The notes beneath the pieces are model-generated. The model did not search any database. It was not told the DNA's origin and saw only the letters and a program-made list of their open reading frames with translations. From Minisyncoccota bacterium (lineage in GTDB: Bacteria; Patescibacteriota; Minisyncoccia; Phycocordibacterales; UBA1006), in NCBI GenBank assembly GCA_022763365.1, contig JALEGN010000013.1:1-44117 (forward strand): a stretch of 44,117 bases of DNA. Reading direction: 5' to 3'. The stretch's first letter is position 1, and every line of letters begins with the position of its first letter. The position numbers and the translations under genes are program-made. Positions 19,652-29,374 of the stretch are shown here, in pieces.

Positions 19652-20263
19652 TTATCGGCTGTAGAACTCGATAACTGCTTGGAAATTAAAGAATGCTTCT
19701 GGATTCTTTGCTTCTCCTGCGACGGTAACCGTCATTTTTTTAGCATCAACATTTAACCATGCTGGTGCTTTGGCCGAACCAAGTCGTTCTGCCAGGTCAG
19801 CAAATACTGTTTTTGATTTGCTTCCCTCTCGAATAGCAATAACATCGCCTTCTTTTACAAGGTATGATGGAACGTCGAGTTTTTTGCCATTAACGGTAAT
19901 ATGACCGTGAGTTGCTAATTGACGAGCAAAGGCTCGTGTTTTTGCAATACCAGATCGGTACACAACGTTATCTAATCGAGATTCGATTGTTTTAAACAAT
20001 TCATCTGCTGGTGTTTTACCAATTTTTGCAGATGCCATTGCTTTGTTCACGTAGTTGCGGAACTGTTTTTCAGAAACACCATAGGCAAATCGCACTCGTT
20101 GTTTTTGAATCAGTGAAAGACCGTAATCTGTTGGTCGTTTTGGACGACCTGTTCGAGCCTTTGCACGTTTTTGTTCAGACAGCATGAACTTTTGAGATTG
20201 AGTTTTTTCATACACTCCAGCTCCAAGCCGTCGTGCAATTTTATATTTTTTAATCTTTGCCAT
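19652..20263 (-). CDS. rpsD: 30S ribosomal protein S4
   Basis: KKYKIARRLGAGVYEK; SRLDNVVYRSGIAKTRAFARQLATHGHITVNGKKLDVPSYLVK. Confidence 0.97.
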   Translation of the reverse strand: MAKIKKYKIARRLGAGVYEKTQSQKFMLSEQKRAKARTGRPKRPTDYGLSLIQKQRVRFAYGVSEKQFRNYVNKAMASAKIGKTPADELFKTIESRLDNVVYRSGIAKTRAFARQLATHGHITVNGKKLDVPSYLVKEGDVIAIREGSKSKTVFADLAERLGSAKAPAWLNVDAKKMTVTVAGEAKNPEAFFNFQAVIEFYSR

Positions 20264-20272
20264 AACTATCTA

Positions 20273-20707
20273 CTACACACGCCGCGCTTTCGGTGGTCGA
20301 GGACCATTGAAAGGTACCGGTGTTTTATCTTGAATTCGAGTAATATCGATTCCGTGTGATACGAAACCACGCACAGCCGATTCACGACCTGAACCAACTC
20401 CCTTAACAACAACATCAACTTCTTTGATTCCGATAAGAGCTGCTTTTTCTCCAAGAACTTCTCCTACTTTTGCAGCTGCAAACGGTGTTCCTTTTTTAGC
20501 TCCTTTGAAACCAAGTGCTCCTGATGATGAGAACATGATTGCATTTCCATCTAAATCAGTAACGGTTGCCTTTGTATTGTTATAGGTTGATTGCACATGC
20601 AAGATTGCTTTTGCAAGTTTCTTTTTAGGGACACGTGACAAAGCTCGAGATTTCAAGTTTTTGTCCATAGTTCGCCCTTTTTGTTTTACAATTCGTTTCT
20701 TTCCCAT
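20273..20707 (-). CDS. rpsK: 30S ribosomal protein S11
   Basis: AILHVQSTYNNTKATVTDLDGNAIMFSSSGALGFKGAKKGTPFAA; DKTPVPFNGPRPPKARRV. Confidence 0.97.
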   Translation of the reverse strand: MGKKRIVKQKGRTMDKNLKSRALSRVPKKKLAKAILHVQSTYNNTKATVTDLDGNAIMFSSSGALGFKGAKKGTPFAAAKVGEVLGEKAALIGIKEVDVVVKGVGSGRESAVRGFVSHGIDITRIQDKTPVPFNGPRPPKARRV

Positions 20708-20715
20708 AGGTCTAA

Positions 20716-21081
20716 TTATTTACGTCCAGATCCCATAGTGGCACGTTTGTTTCCACGACGAGTACGGCTATTTGTTTTAGATCGTTGTCCTCGACTCGGC
20801 AACTTTCGGCTATGACGATTTCCTCGGTATGAATCAATGTCAATTAGCCGTTTAATATTTTGACTTACTTCTCGCTTAAGATCTCCCTCAAGGTTCATTG
20901 ATTCAATGATGTCTCGAAGTTTTTTGTCTTCCGCGTCAGTAATGTCTTTTACTTTTGTTACTGGGTTTACACCAGCTTCTTCACAGATTGATTGGGCTTT
21001 TGAAAGGCCAATCCCATACAATACGGTCATTCCGTATTGAATTTGTTTATTTTCTGGAAGAGAAATACCAAAAATTCGCAT
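20716..21081 (-). CDS. rpsM: 30S ribosomal protein S13
   Basis: MRIFGISLPENKQIQYGMTVLYGIGLSKAQSICEEAGV; SYRGNRHSRKLPSRGQRSKTNSRTRRG. Confidence 0.97.
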   Translation of the reverse strand: MRIFGISLPENKQIQYGMTVLYGIGLSKAQSICEEAGVNPVTKVKDITDAEDKKLRDIIESMNLEGDLKREVSQNIKRLIDIDSYRGNRHSRKLPSRGQRSKTNSRTRRGNKRATMGSGRK

Positions 21082-21124
21082 ACTTATTTACTGTATTAAA
21101 CTACTCAAAGAATGGGGCGACAGA

Positions 21125-21238
21125 TTATTGCCGCGCCTTCATTCGAGGGTTCTTTTTATTAATACGAACAAGACGACCTTTTCGACGTACAATAACATCG
21201 TCTTTGCTTCGTTTTTTGATTGATGATTTAACTTTCAT
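21125..21238 (-). CDS. rpmJ: 50S ribosomal protein L36 (cysteine-free form); not in ORF track
   Basis: Minus-strand translation [37 protein letters not shown], between infA and rpsM. Confidence 0.95.
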   Translation of the reverse strand: MKVKSSIKKRSKDDVIVRRKGRLVRINKKNPRMKARQ

Positions 21239-21286
21239 AATATCTTTTATTTCGTACGTGTATTAGCAGAAAAAAGAAAAACCGGG

Positions 21287-21502
21287 CTAGAGCCTTTTGA
21301 TAATGCGGCCTTTTCCACCATATGGGTCGAGGAGTACCTCAACTTTGTCGCCTACCAAAATTCTAATCCGATATAATTTCATCTTTCCAGCTAAATATGC
21401 AAGGTGTAGTTCTTCTTCACCTTCAAACTGGACACGGAACATCGTATTTGGAAGATTTTCCACGACTACCCCAATTTTTGTGTCTCCTTTACTATTACTC
21501 AT
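21287..21502 (-). CDS. infA: Translation initiation factor IF-1
   Basis: [61 protein letters not shown]; start at MSNSKG. Confidence 0.93.
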   Translation of the reverse strand: MSNSKGDTKIGVVVENLPNTMFRVQFEGEEELHLAYLAGKMKLYRIRILVGDKVEVLLDPYGGKGRIIKRL

Positions 21503-21557
21503 TACGATAGGGCTTATAGTATCAAAAAGCATATTTAAGTCAACTTTCCTATCATAA

Positions 21558-21585
21558 AATAATACGCTTGGTCAAGCGTATTATT
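21558..21585. terminator. Long hairpin between infA and next minus-strand gene
   Basis: AATAATACGCTTG-GT-CAAGCGTATTATT. Confidence 0.6.
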
Positions 21586-23035
21586 TATTCAGCAATATCT
21601 TGTCAATATTTTCAGGAAGATGATTCTTCCAAAAGGGACGAATATCAACCTGTACCCTATCAAGACTATTATTCATTTTAAAGTAAGGAATGAGTTCATC
21701 TTCTCTAAGACCACTCAACTCTTGTTTTAATAGTTCATCATTTGGTTCCCAAATTACCAAAGGGTTACCAGAGATTTCTATTTCTATATTTTGAATATTT
21801 TCATAATCTAAAACATCATCACCAATTCGACTGAGTTTAAAATTATAGTTTTCCATAACAGATGCTTGCTCTCCTTCTGGAATATCTAAATAGTTGTTAT
21901 TAACAAATTGCTCAAGTTCCACGCGAGATACTACCAAGGCAATAATCGTCCCACGCTGACTAATGACCCCTGTCTCAGAACTATCGTCAAAAACTGCGGT
22001 AGGTTCATTAACGGTAACGCTCGCGGTATTATCAATCAGAACCACCTGATCAGTTTTTTCTTTCGTCAGTCGTAATTCTAATCGTTCAAAGAGTTTTGAT
22101 TGGAGCAGCTCTTCAGCTTCTTCTTGTTGACCTTGGCTCAGGTATAATTCCGTCCCAATACTTCCACCACTAAATTCAGAGGTGGAAACAGCGTAGATCC
22201 CATCATATTTTGCTGATAATCCAGCTTCCTGAAATCCTGGGATAGTAAAATCAGTGATATCAATATTGTAATCATCACCAGCTTCTTCGGCATAGACTGT
22301 TGCAGAAATTGAACCTGGTTCATCACCGTTTTTTCCTGGAATAATGACTTCGTTTTGATCAAGTTTAAAAATCTTTCCCGAAGCACTCTCAAAACGTGTT
22401 TCAGGTAATAAACGCTGTGGTTCAGAACTAAAATTATTGAAAATAGTAATTTCACCCCGAGCCCTGTTCCGTACTGGCCGAGATTCATTTGCAATAATAG
22501 ATGTTGACTCTTCGTCAGATAAAGCAATAACATCAAAACCTAACTCGTCTTGTTGTGGGTTATTATGGAGCATCAGAGATTCTGCTATTTCTTGGTATTC
22601 AATATGTGCTTCGTAGTTTACATGTGCACTATGTCGAGCATTTAAAATAAGAAATAGAATGAACCACACCGCGGCTAGACGCCCTAATGGGTAGGTAATT
22701 TTTTTATTGCGAACCAACCATTTTCTGATGAGTGCTATATAATTTACTGAATCCTTATAGCGTTTTGGTGGTGTATAAAAACGATTGTTAGTAAATGTTT
22801 GCTCGTTTATTTTTAGTGCTTCTGGTTGAGTCTTAGTTTCTATAGGTTTTGATCGCACTCTTTTCTTTCGCCTAATACCTTTTCCGGCCTGACGTTTTTT
22901 TGATTGTCTCTTGAGAGGTTGTGTTAGAGAAATTGAAGTCTGTTCATCAGGAAAAGAACGAGCTTCCCTTCTCGTTCTTTTTTTTGTGCGTATATTTGAT
23001 ATTCCATCACTTTTTCTCCTAATATCTCCTTTCAT
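21581..23035 (-). CDS. Single-TM protein with basic cytoplasmic N-terminus and baseplate J-like external segment
   Basis: Arg/Lys-rich first 130 aa; TM LGRLAAVWFILFLIL; ARGEITIFNNFSSEPQRLLPETRFESASGKIFKLDQNEVIIP...AGDDYNIDITDFTIPGF resembles baseplate-J-like sequences annotated in CPR genomes. Confidence 0.55.
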   Translation of the reverse strand: MKGDIRRKSDGISNIRTKKRTRREARSFPDEQTSISLTQPLKRQSKKRQAGKGIRRKKRVRSKPIETKTQPEALKINEQTFTNNRFYTPPKRYKDSVNYIALIRKWLVRNKKITYPLGRLAAVWFILFLILNARHSAHVNYEAHIEYQEIAESLMLHNNPQQDELGFDVIALSDEESTSIIANESRPVRNRARGEITIFNNFSSEPQRLLPETRFESASGKIFKLDQNEVIIPGKNGDEPGSISATVYAEEAGDDYNIDITDFTIPGFQEAGLSAKYDGIYAVSTSEFSGGSIGTELYLSQGQQEEAEELLQSKLFERLELRLTKEKTDQVVLIDNTASVTVNEPTAVFDDSSETGVISQRGTIIALVVSRVELEQFVNNNYLDIPEGEQASVMENYNFKLSRIGDDVLDYENIQNIEIEISGNPLVIWEPNDELLKQELSGLREDELIPYFKMNNSLDRVQVDIRPFWKNHLPENIDKILLNK

Positions 23036-23041
23036 ATTTTT

Positions 23042-24199
23042 CTAGGTATTCAAAGCTATACCGTGGGCAAGAGTTTTCATTTCTGCGTCATTGATTGATA
23101 TATCCATAACTTCTTTATCTGCCCTAGTATGAAGATGAACTATTTCAATCTCAGCACGTGCATGGACATGCTCTTTCAACTCATCTGTTGATAACAACAG
23201 CGTTTCAAACCATGTGATATCTTCACTACTTTTGATGACGATAGTATTTGGCAACAAACCTTGTTTACTGGCTTCATCACAGAAATGGTAAAAACTTTGT
23301 AACCAAATCTTATACCCTTTCTCTAAAGCATCTTTAATTTTTTCATTGAGCTTAGTATCAAAATTACCATTATGATAACCAAGAATATGTTTTTTAGCTT
23401 TGGCAAAAGTTTCATTCAGTTCAACCGCAACATGCCGATATATAGCATTCATTCCAATCGGAACAACACCTAATAATTCTAAATGATCATGTTTAATAAC
23501 CATAATTTCTGACACTTCTCCTGAAATATCAATAATAATAGCGTCATCAGTATTCGGCAGTGACCTCTCTACATCAAAATATGACATAAAGGTATTTGAA
23601 CTAAACACTGGTTTTCTATGAAAAGCTTTTTCAATAATATGTTCAAAAGCATTTTTGGTGTCTTCCGAAAGAACGGTGATAAGTGAATCAATAGCCACAT
23701 CATTCATTGTTTTCCCAAGAGGCTCACGAGCTGGGTAACCATTAGCGCTAACCTTAATCGTTTTTCGATCAATAAGACTTACCTTATGATCCTTGTAATC
23801 AACATTTTTAGAAAGTGATGACGTTAATTCTTTTTCGATCAGTTCATCAGCCAATTCTTTAGTAAAGGTGAAAGGTTTCTTTTTAGAATAAGTCACGTTT
23901 CTCTTTTGGGATGAAGACCATGGTGCAGCAACATTACAATAAATAGTCTCAAGAGGTACTAATGATTGTAGATGGACCTCATTTGCTACATCGGTAAATA
24001 CCTTTTGTGTTCTCCGCCAATATTCATCAAAATGAAGACCAGATGTTTGTACAATATTTTTTCGAATACTGAAGAGCTCACGAATAGCAACACATACACC
24101 AGCTGCAGAATATCCATATTCAAAAATACCTCCAGCAACGCTCGAGCTGTCAATATCAAAAATAACAATATTCTTTTTTGTATCTATGTTGGTACTCAT
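23042..24199 (-). CDS. Actin-like ATPase of the PilM/FtsA type
   Basis: VIFDIDSSSVAGGIFEYG (phosphate 1-like); AIIIDISGEVSEIMVIKHDHLELLGVVPIGMNAIYRHVA. Confidence 0.65.
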   Translation of the reverse strand: MSTNIDTKKNIVIFDIDSSSVAGGIFEYGYSAAGVCVAIRELFSIRKNIVQTSGLHFDEYWRRTQKVFTDVANEVHLQSLVPLETIYCNVAAPWSSSQKRNVTYSKKKPFTFTKELADELIEKELTSSLSKNVDYKDHKVSLIDRKTIKVSANGYPAREPLGKTMNDVAIDSLITVLSEDTKNAFEHIIEKAFHRKPVFSSNTFMSYFDVERSLPNTDDAIIIDISGEVSEIMVIKHDHLELLGVVPIGMNAIYRHVAVELNETFAKAKKHILGYHNGNFDTKLNEKIKDALEKGYKIWLQSFYHFCDEASKQGLLPNTIVIKSSEDITWFETLLLSTDELKEHVHARAEIEIVHLHTRADKEVMDISINDAEMKTLAHGIALNT

Positions 24200-24292
24200 A
24201 TAATTTAATAAGTTATCTGTTCCAGGAATTTCGCTTGTGTATCCGGGAAATTCGGAACTAAATTCAGAATAGTCGTTTTACTCTTTTCTTCA

Positions 24293-24640
24293 TTAAACAG
24301 TTTTTTCAGCTTCGTCTTCAACAGCTTTTTTAATTTTAAAAGCATTATCAAGTTCGTTTTTTGTACTTTGAACTTCTGATTCCTTTTCAACCAGATTATG
24401 TTCTAAATCAGACACGGTTTTATTCATTTTTTCTTGCACCTTTTTGGTAGTAGATTGTGACACCATAAATGAATACAAAAGGAGTAGACCTAAAGATACC
24501 ACCAGTCCAATAATCACCACCCAAAATGATTCAATATTTGGAAATAGGTACGGTAGTGCTTCATCAAAAACTGAATAAACTCCATAGAAAATAATTAGAG
24601 TTAAAAAGAGTTCAAAAATTCTTTTAGCATTAATATCCAT
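24293..24640 (-). CDS. Two-TM protein with coiled-coil tail; apparent early stop caused by A6-run frame change
   Basis: Two hydrophobic segments then coiled coil; the +1 frame continues LFNEEKSKTTILNLVPNFPDTQAKFLEQITY* to 24205. Confidence 0.6.
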   Translation of the reverse strand: MDINAKRIFELFLTLIIFYGVYSVFDEALPYLFPNIESFWVVIIGLVVSLGLLLLYSFMVSQSTTKKVQEKMNKTVSDLEHNLVEKESEVQSTKNELDNAFKIKKAVEDEAEKTV

Positions 24641-24673
24641 AACTATATTGTAGCATAATTGCTTTTAGCAAAG

Positions 24674-25006
24674 TTAGTAATCACTTATTTTTTCATTTAA
24701 AATATCTATTTTTCTACTGACTGCTTGAGAAACATCAACATCGAAATGAGCCGCTACAACGAGTGTTTGAATAATAATATCTGCAATTTCAGTTTCTAAA
24801 TTTTCTTTATTATATGAATTTATTTTTGATTGACGTTGATGACCTAACGCAGACAATACTTGTTCTGATAATTCACCAAATTCTTCTCCTAATTTTAATG
24901 TTGAGTACATTGCTTCTGTATTAAAATCATACCCTCGCTCTTTATTCTTTTGAGAAAATTTTACATTAATAGCATTAAATTTTTCCAGAAAATCGTGTGT
25001 AAACAT
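24674..25006 (-). CDS. MazG-like nucleotide pyrophosphohydrolase
   Basis: LKLGEEFGELSEQVL ... NLETEIADIIIQTLVVAAHFDVD. Confidence 0.8.
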   Translation of the reverse strand: MFTHDFLEKFNAINVKFSQKNKERGYDFNTEAMYSTLKLGEEFGELSEQVLSALGHQRQSKINSYNKENLETEIADIIIQTLVVAAHFDVDVSQAVSRKIDILNEKISDY

Positions 25007-25020
25007 ATCAAAAGTATAAC

Positions 25021-25046
25021 AAAAATAACCCTCAAGGGTTATTTTT
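25021..25046. terminator. Hairpin downstream of alaS
   Basis: AAAAATAACCCT-CA-AGGGTTATTTTT. Confidence 0.7.
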
Positions 25047-26850
25047 CTAAAATAGCTTTGATACGGCGGACACCGGCTGATGACGACTCTTCTTTTTTGA
25101 TTTTAAAAGTTCCGAATTCAGCTATTTGTAACAATTCATCAACATGTGGACCTCCACAGAGTTCTCGTGAATAGATGTTCCCTTCACTATCCGAGATAGT
25201 CCAGACCTTAACCGTATCTGGATATTTTTCCCAAAATGATCCAACAACATCAGAATTTTTCGCCTCATTTTTATCCATCAACTGAACACCCATTTTTGCA
25301 TTGGTTGAAATTGCATTATTTACATAGTCTTCTACCTTATCTAAAATATCTCGCGATACTTTTTCATCATATGTAAAATCAAAACGTGTTCGCTCTTCGG
25401 TAATATTTGAACCTTTTTGATGGACATCATCACCAAGCTCTTTTCGTAAGCCTGCAAGCATCAGATGCGTTGCAGTATGGAGGGCTCTAATTTTTGGTGT
25501 GTCTTCGGCAAGACCTCCTTTGAATTTTTTCTCTGCCCCTTTTCGAGAAAGCTCTTGATGTTCCCTGCGGATTTTTTTACAGTCTTCAATAGCTTCATCA
25601 GAAATAATAATACCAAATTTCTTCGCCAATTTTTGGGACATTGATAAGGGTAAACCTTGAGTTTGTTCAAGATCCATAAGGAATTTACCCGTCACTATAG
25701 TGTTAGGATCATCTTTTAGTTTTTTGAAAATCTTTACACCCCGCTGGATAATCTTTACAATTTTATCCATTTCGGTTGCAACAATCTTAATCTTGATGGC
25801 GATTTTTTTCTCATCAACATCTTTAAAATAAAGATCTTTGTACATTAGTACTACCGCATGGATAAGTTCTGGAATAATTTTCTCTGAACATTCAATAGCC
25901 TCAAGTGAATTATAGGCCCGGCGGAGAATCCTTCGAAGAACATAGCCGCGTCCAGTGTTTGAAATCACTACTCCATCATTAATCAGGAAGACGGCTGTTT
26001 TAATATGATCAGCAATAATTCTGGCGTGCCGCTCATTATAGTTTCTTGCATGTTGTTTCAAAATATCTAATAAGGGCACAAATAAATCAGTATCAAAAAT
26101 ATTAGTCGTTCCCTGCATCACCGCAGCCACACGTTCAAGTCCCGCACCAGTATCAACATTTTTTTGAGGTAGTTCACCAACAATTTCGCCACCTTCGAGT
26201 TTGTATGCCATAAATACATCGTTCCAAATTTCAACAAGTTTTTGATCCTCGTCAGCTTGTTCAAACTCTTTGGCTGACAAGTCTCCTAATTCACCAGTAA
26301 GATCATAGAACATTTCAGTTGATGGACCAGCTGGAGAATTAGCTCCGGCTGTCCACCAATTATCTTTGGAATCACGATAGTAGATACGATGCTCTGGGAT
26401 AAACTGTTTCCAAATTTCTACGGCCTCAGTATCTTTGGGTACCATATCGTTTCCTGCAAAGACGGTAACGTATAGTCGGTTTGGGTCTAATCCCAATCCT
26501 TCTTCTTTGTCAGTGAGAAATTGCCATGACCAGGTGATCGCATCTTCTTTGAAATAGTCACCGAGTGACCAGTTTCCCAACATCTCAAAAAAGGTTGCGT
26601 GGGTATTATCACCAACCTCTTCTAAATCACCCGTTCGTACGCATTTTTGTGAACTGGCTAAACGTGAACCTTTCGAATGAGATTCTCCCATAAGAAAAGG
26701 AATCAGTGGTTGCATACCAGCCGTGTTAAATAAGGTTGCGTTTGTTGCCTTTGGATCATCAGCAGTGATCAATGAGGCTGAATCTAAAATAGCGTGATTT
26801 CTTTTTGCAAAAAAATCTAAAAATCGTTTTCGTATTTCCTGTGATGTCAT
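25039..26850 (-). CDS. alaS: Alanyl-tRNA synthetase, short form (603 aa)
   Basis: RKRFLDFFAKRNH; FNTAGMQPLIPFLMG; HATFFEMLGNWSLGDYFKEDAI; HTATHLML and CGGPHVDEL editing motifs; ends just after the SAD domain. Confidence 0.96.
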   Translation of the reverse strand: MTSQEIRKRFLDFFAKRNHAILDSASLITADDPKATNATLFNTAGMQPLIPFLMGESHSKGSRLASSQKCVRTGDLEEVGDNTHATFFEMLGNWSLGDYFKEDAITWSWQFLTDKEEGLGLDPNRLYVTVFAGNDMVPKDTEAVEIWKQFIPEHRIYYRDSKDNWWTAGANSPAGPSTEMFYDLTGELGDLSAKEFEQADEDQKLVEIWNDVFMAYKLEGGEIVGELPQKNVDTGAGLERVAAVMQGTTNIFDTDLFVPLLDILKQHARNYNERHARIIADHIKTAVFLINDGVVISNTGRGYVLRRILRRAYNSLEAIECSEKIIPELIHAVVLMYKDLYFKDVDEKKIAIKIKIVATEMDKIVKIIQRGVKIFKKLKDDPNTIVTGKFLMDLEQTQGLPLSMSQKLAKKFGIIISDEAIEDCKKIRREHQELSRKGAEKKFKGGLAEDTPKIRALHTATHLMLAGLRKELGDDVHQKGSNITEERTRFDFTYDEKVSRDILDKVEDYVNNAISTNAKMGVQLMDKNEAKNSDVVGSFWEKYPDTVKVWTISDSEGNIYSRELCGGPHVDELLQIAEFGTFKIKKEESSSAGVRRIKAILEK

Positions 26851-26894
26851 AATCTAAATTATAAGGAAGTTATATGAAAAGAAAAGCATATGAA

Positions 26895-26918
26895 AAAAGG
26901 CTCATATTTGAGCCTTAT
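26895..26918 (-). terminator. Hairpin after the small TM ORF pair
   Basis: AAGGCTCA-TATT-TGAGCCTT; overlaps the end of the 58-aa ORF. Confidence 0.5.
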
Positions 26919-27078
26919 GTTTTTGCGAGATGTTTTCTCGATGTTGTTTAATTTTTTTCATTCTACACTTTTTTACAATCTTTCTCTCAAGATAGTCATA
27001 GCCATAAATAATGATAACCATGACAATAATTGCTATTACTGCAAGAGCTACTTCTTCAATATGTATTGGTTTATTCAT
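26902..27078 (-). CDS. 58-aa single-TM protein (not in ORF track)
   Basis: MNKPIHIEEVALAVIAIIVMVIIIYGYDYLERKIVKKCRMKKIKQHRENISQKHKAQI*; hydrophobic segment then basic tail. Confidence 0.6.
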   Translation of the reverse strand: MNKPIHIEEVALAVIAIIVMVIIIYGYDYLERKIVKKCRMKKIKQHRENISQKHKAQI

Positions 27079-27194
27079 AAATATTTACTTTTAACATATT
27101 CATAAAGCTTTATAGTACCTACCCACATTAGCGATAAACCAATTGAGAGACAAACAGTAAAAATTTGTAATTCTGTTTCAGAAAAATGTTCCAT
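27075..27194 (-). CDS. 39-aa single-TM protein (not in ORF track)
   Basis: MEHFSETELQIFTVCLSIGLSLMWVGTIKLYEYVKSKYL*; ATGA overlap with the 58-aa ORF start. Confidence 0.55.
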   Translation of the reverse strand: MEHFSETELQIFTVCLSIGLSLMWVGTIKLYEYVKSKYL

Positions 27195-27275
27195 ATATAT
27201 GTAATTCTTTTAAAATTCAAAAAGCATTAAAACAAAATGAATATATATTGCAAGAAAAAAATAGTTATTAAATAA

Positions 27276-27722
27276 CTATTTTTTAATCTTTTGCCCCAAT
27301 TTTCTTTTAAACATTTTCTCTGCCTGCCAAACCAAGGTTAAGGTAAGAATAACCAATACAGTTACCGCGATTGCAATGGAATACATTCCGTAACCAACTG
27401 CCATCCCAATTCCTGCTGCCACCCAAACACCAGCTGCAGTGGTTAGATTTGATACATGGTCACGCCTGAAGATAATCATTCCTGCACCCAGGAATCCAAT
27501 ACCGGTTACCACCTGCGCTGCGACACGCATAGGATCGTAATCAAGCCCTTGGAAATTACCAAGAACATATTCTGAAATCACAATAAATAATGCTGAGCCT
27601 AAAGATACTAACCCAAGAGTCCTAATTCCTGCTGCCTTCCCTGCATATACACGTTCTATACCAATAGCTGCTCCAAGGATGAGAGCAACTACCAACCGTA
27701 TGATCATTTCTGTCTCTGTCAT
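27276..27722 (-). CDS. MgtC/SapB family membrane protein
   Basis: RLVVALILGAAIGIERVYAGKAAGIRTLGLVSLGSALF; VVTGIGFLGAGMIIFRRDHVSNLTTAAGVWVAAGIGMAVG. Confidence 0.93.
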   Translation of the reverse strand: MTETEMIIRLVVALILGAAIGIERVYAGKAAGIRTLGLVSLGSALFIVISEYVLGNFQGLDYDPMRVAAQVVTGIGFLGAGMIIFRRDHVSNLTTAAGVWVAAGIGMAVGYGMYSIAIAVTVLVILTLTLVWQAEKMFKRKLGQKIKK

Positions 27723-27761
27723 AGAAAAAGTATATCACGAAGACTCATCAATAAGAAAAAC

Positions 27762-27786
27762 CCTCATGTAACCATGAGGGTTTGGT
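27762..27786. terminator. Hairpin between nhaB and mgtC-like gene
   Basis: AACCCTCATG-TAAC-CATGAGGGTTT. Confidence 0.65.
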
Positions 27787-27808
27787 ACGCTCTACGAACG
27801 TTTAAATT

Positions 27809-29287
27809 TTAAAGAAAATACATCACACATAATAATCCAACACCACCTAATACAATCGTATATGGTAAGGCCATTTTAACCATTTTACCGTATGACAATC
27901 CAATTAAGGGAGCCAAAGATGAGGTTAAAAGAAAAAGGAATGCAGCCTGACCATTCGGTGTTGCAACACTAGGTAAATTTGTACCAGTATTAATGGCAAT
28001 AGCTAAATTTTCATATTGCTCTGGTGTAATTGAACCAGCTTCAAATGCTTTTTTTACTTCACCAATATACACTGTTGCAACAAACACATTATCAGAAATC
28101 ATAGAAAGAATTCCATTAGCAGCATAAAATATAGCTGGTTGAGAATTAGGATCCTGAGTTAGGGCCCAATCTATAATTGGTGAAAATAAATGTTGATCAT
28201 GAATCATGGCCACCACAACAAAGAAAACAACGAGAAGACCAGTGAAAGGTAGTGCTTCTTCAAAAGCTTTACCTAAATCATGTTCTTCAGTAATTCCCAT
28301 AAATGCTGTTTGGAAAATAATAATTCCTAAACCAATTAATCCAACAGGTGCTAAGTGTAAAGCAAGACCTATAATTAATAGAATTCCTGCAAAAGCTTGA
28401 ATTTTTAAATCAGTTTTTTGCTTTTGCGTTCTATTTTCATCTTCTCGTTTTGCATGCTCTTCAAGAATAACTCTTACCTCATCTGGTAAAGTTGATCCGT
28501 ACCCAAAAATACCAGTTATTTCAAGAATAAGCGTGGTTAATAAACCACATACAAGAACAGGAAGTGTAATAGGTGCCATTTTTGTGAAAAATTCAACAAA
28601 TTCCCACCCCATGGTATTTCCAATAAGGAGGTTTTGTGGTTCTCCAACAATAGTACATACTCCACCAAGAGCCGTACCTACAACACCATGCATAACAAGA
28701 CTTACAAGAAATTTCTTAAAATCTTCTAGAGCATTTGATGCTTGTACATTATCAGAAACATTATCTTCATTAAGATCTAAATCTGGGTTTGATGCAACCT
28801 TATGATACACACCATAAAAACCAACAGAGACCGCAATCAGAACTGCAGTAACAGTAAGAGCATCAAGAAAGGCTGAGAGTACTGCCGCAAGAATAACAAA
28901 CAAAAAAGAGAGTGTAATTTTTGATCGAATATTTATAAATGCCTTACCAAATAAATACATTAATAAGGGTTTCATAAAAAATATTCCAGCGACCATAAAA
29001 ACAAGAAGTAAAATCACCTCAAGATTATGTCCAATCTCTGCATATGCAGCCTCTGGGCTGGTAAGACCTAAAAACAATATCTCAATAGCCAGAATACCAC
29101 CACTTTGAAGTGGATAACATTTTAAAGCCATTGCGAGTGTAAAAATGAATTCGGCTATAAATAACCAAGCCGTGATGGTTGGACCAAGAGTATACAAAGA
29201 AACAATGTTAAATATTAAAAATAATATAATAACTTGCTTGTACCATATTGGACTGTTCCCGAGAAAATTTGAAAAAAAGTTTTTCAT
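27809..29287 (-). CDS. nhaB: Na+/H+ antiporter NhaB
   Basis: [20 protein letters not shown]...[87 protein letters not shown]. Confidence 0.93.
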   Translation of the reverse strand: MKNFFSNFLGNSPIWYKQVIILFLIFNIVSLYTLGPTITAWLFIAEFIFTLAMALKCYPLQSGGILAIEILFLGLTSPEAAYAEIGHNLEVILLLVFMVAGIFFMKPLLMYLFGKAFINIRSKITLSFLFVILAAVLSAFLDALTVTAVLIAVSVGFYGVYHKVASNPDLDLNEDNVSDNVQASNALEDFKKFLVSLVMHGVVGTALGGVCTIVGEPQNLLIGNTMGWEFVEFFTKMAPITLPVLVCGLLTTLILEITGIFGYGSTLPDEVRVILEEHAKREDENRTQKQKTDLKIQAFAGILLIIGLALHLAPVGLIGLGIIIFQTAFMGITEEHDLGKAFEEALPFTGLLVVFFVVVAMIHDQHLFSPIIDWALTQDPNSQPAIFYAANGILSMISDNVFVATVYIGEVKKAFEAGSITPEQYENLAIAINTGTNLPSVATPNGQAAFLFLLTSSLAPLIGLSYGKMVKMALPYTIVLGGVGLLCVMYFL

Positions 29288-29374
29288 TGATAATTAAGTT
29301 TTAAATTTTCTATATTTAAACAAAAAAAATAGATTTAGTCAAAAATCTATTTTCCTCTGCAATACTATTCAACC

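Noticed and set aside
24205-24390. Independent 61-aa minus-strand ORF
   Set aside because: Better explained as the frame-shifted C-terminus of the ORF at 24293..24640.
26890-27105. 71-aa plus-strand ORF
   Set aside because: The minus strand carries more convincing coupled small TM ORFs in the same place.
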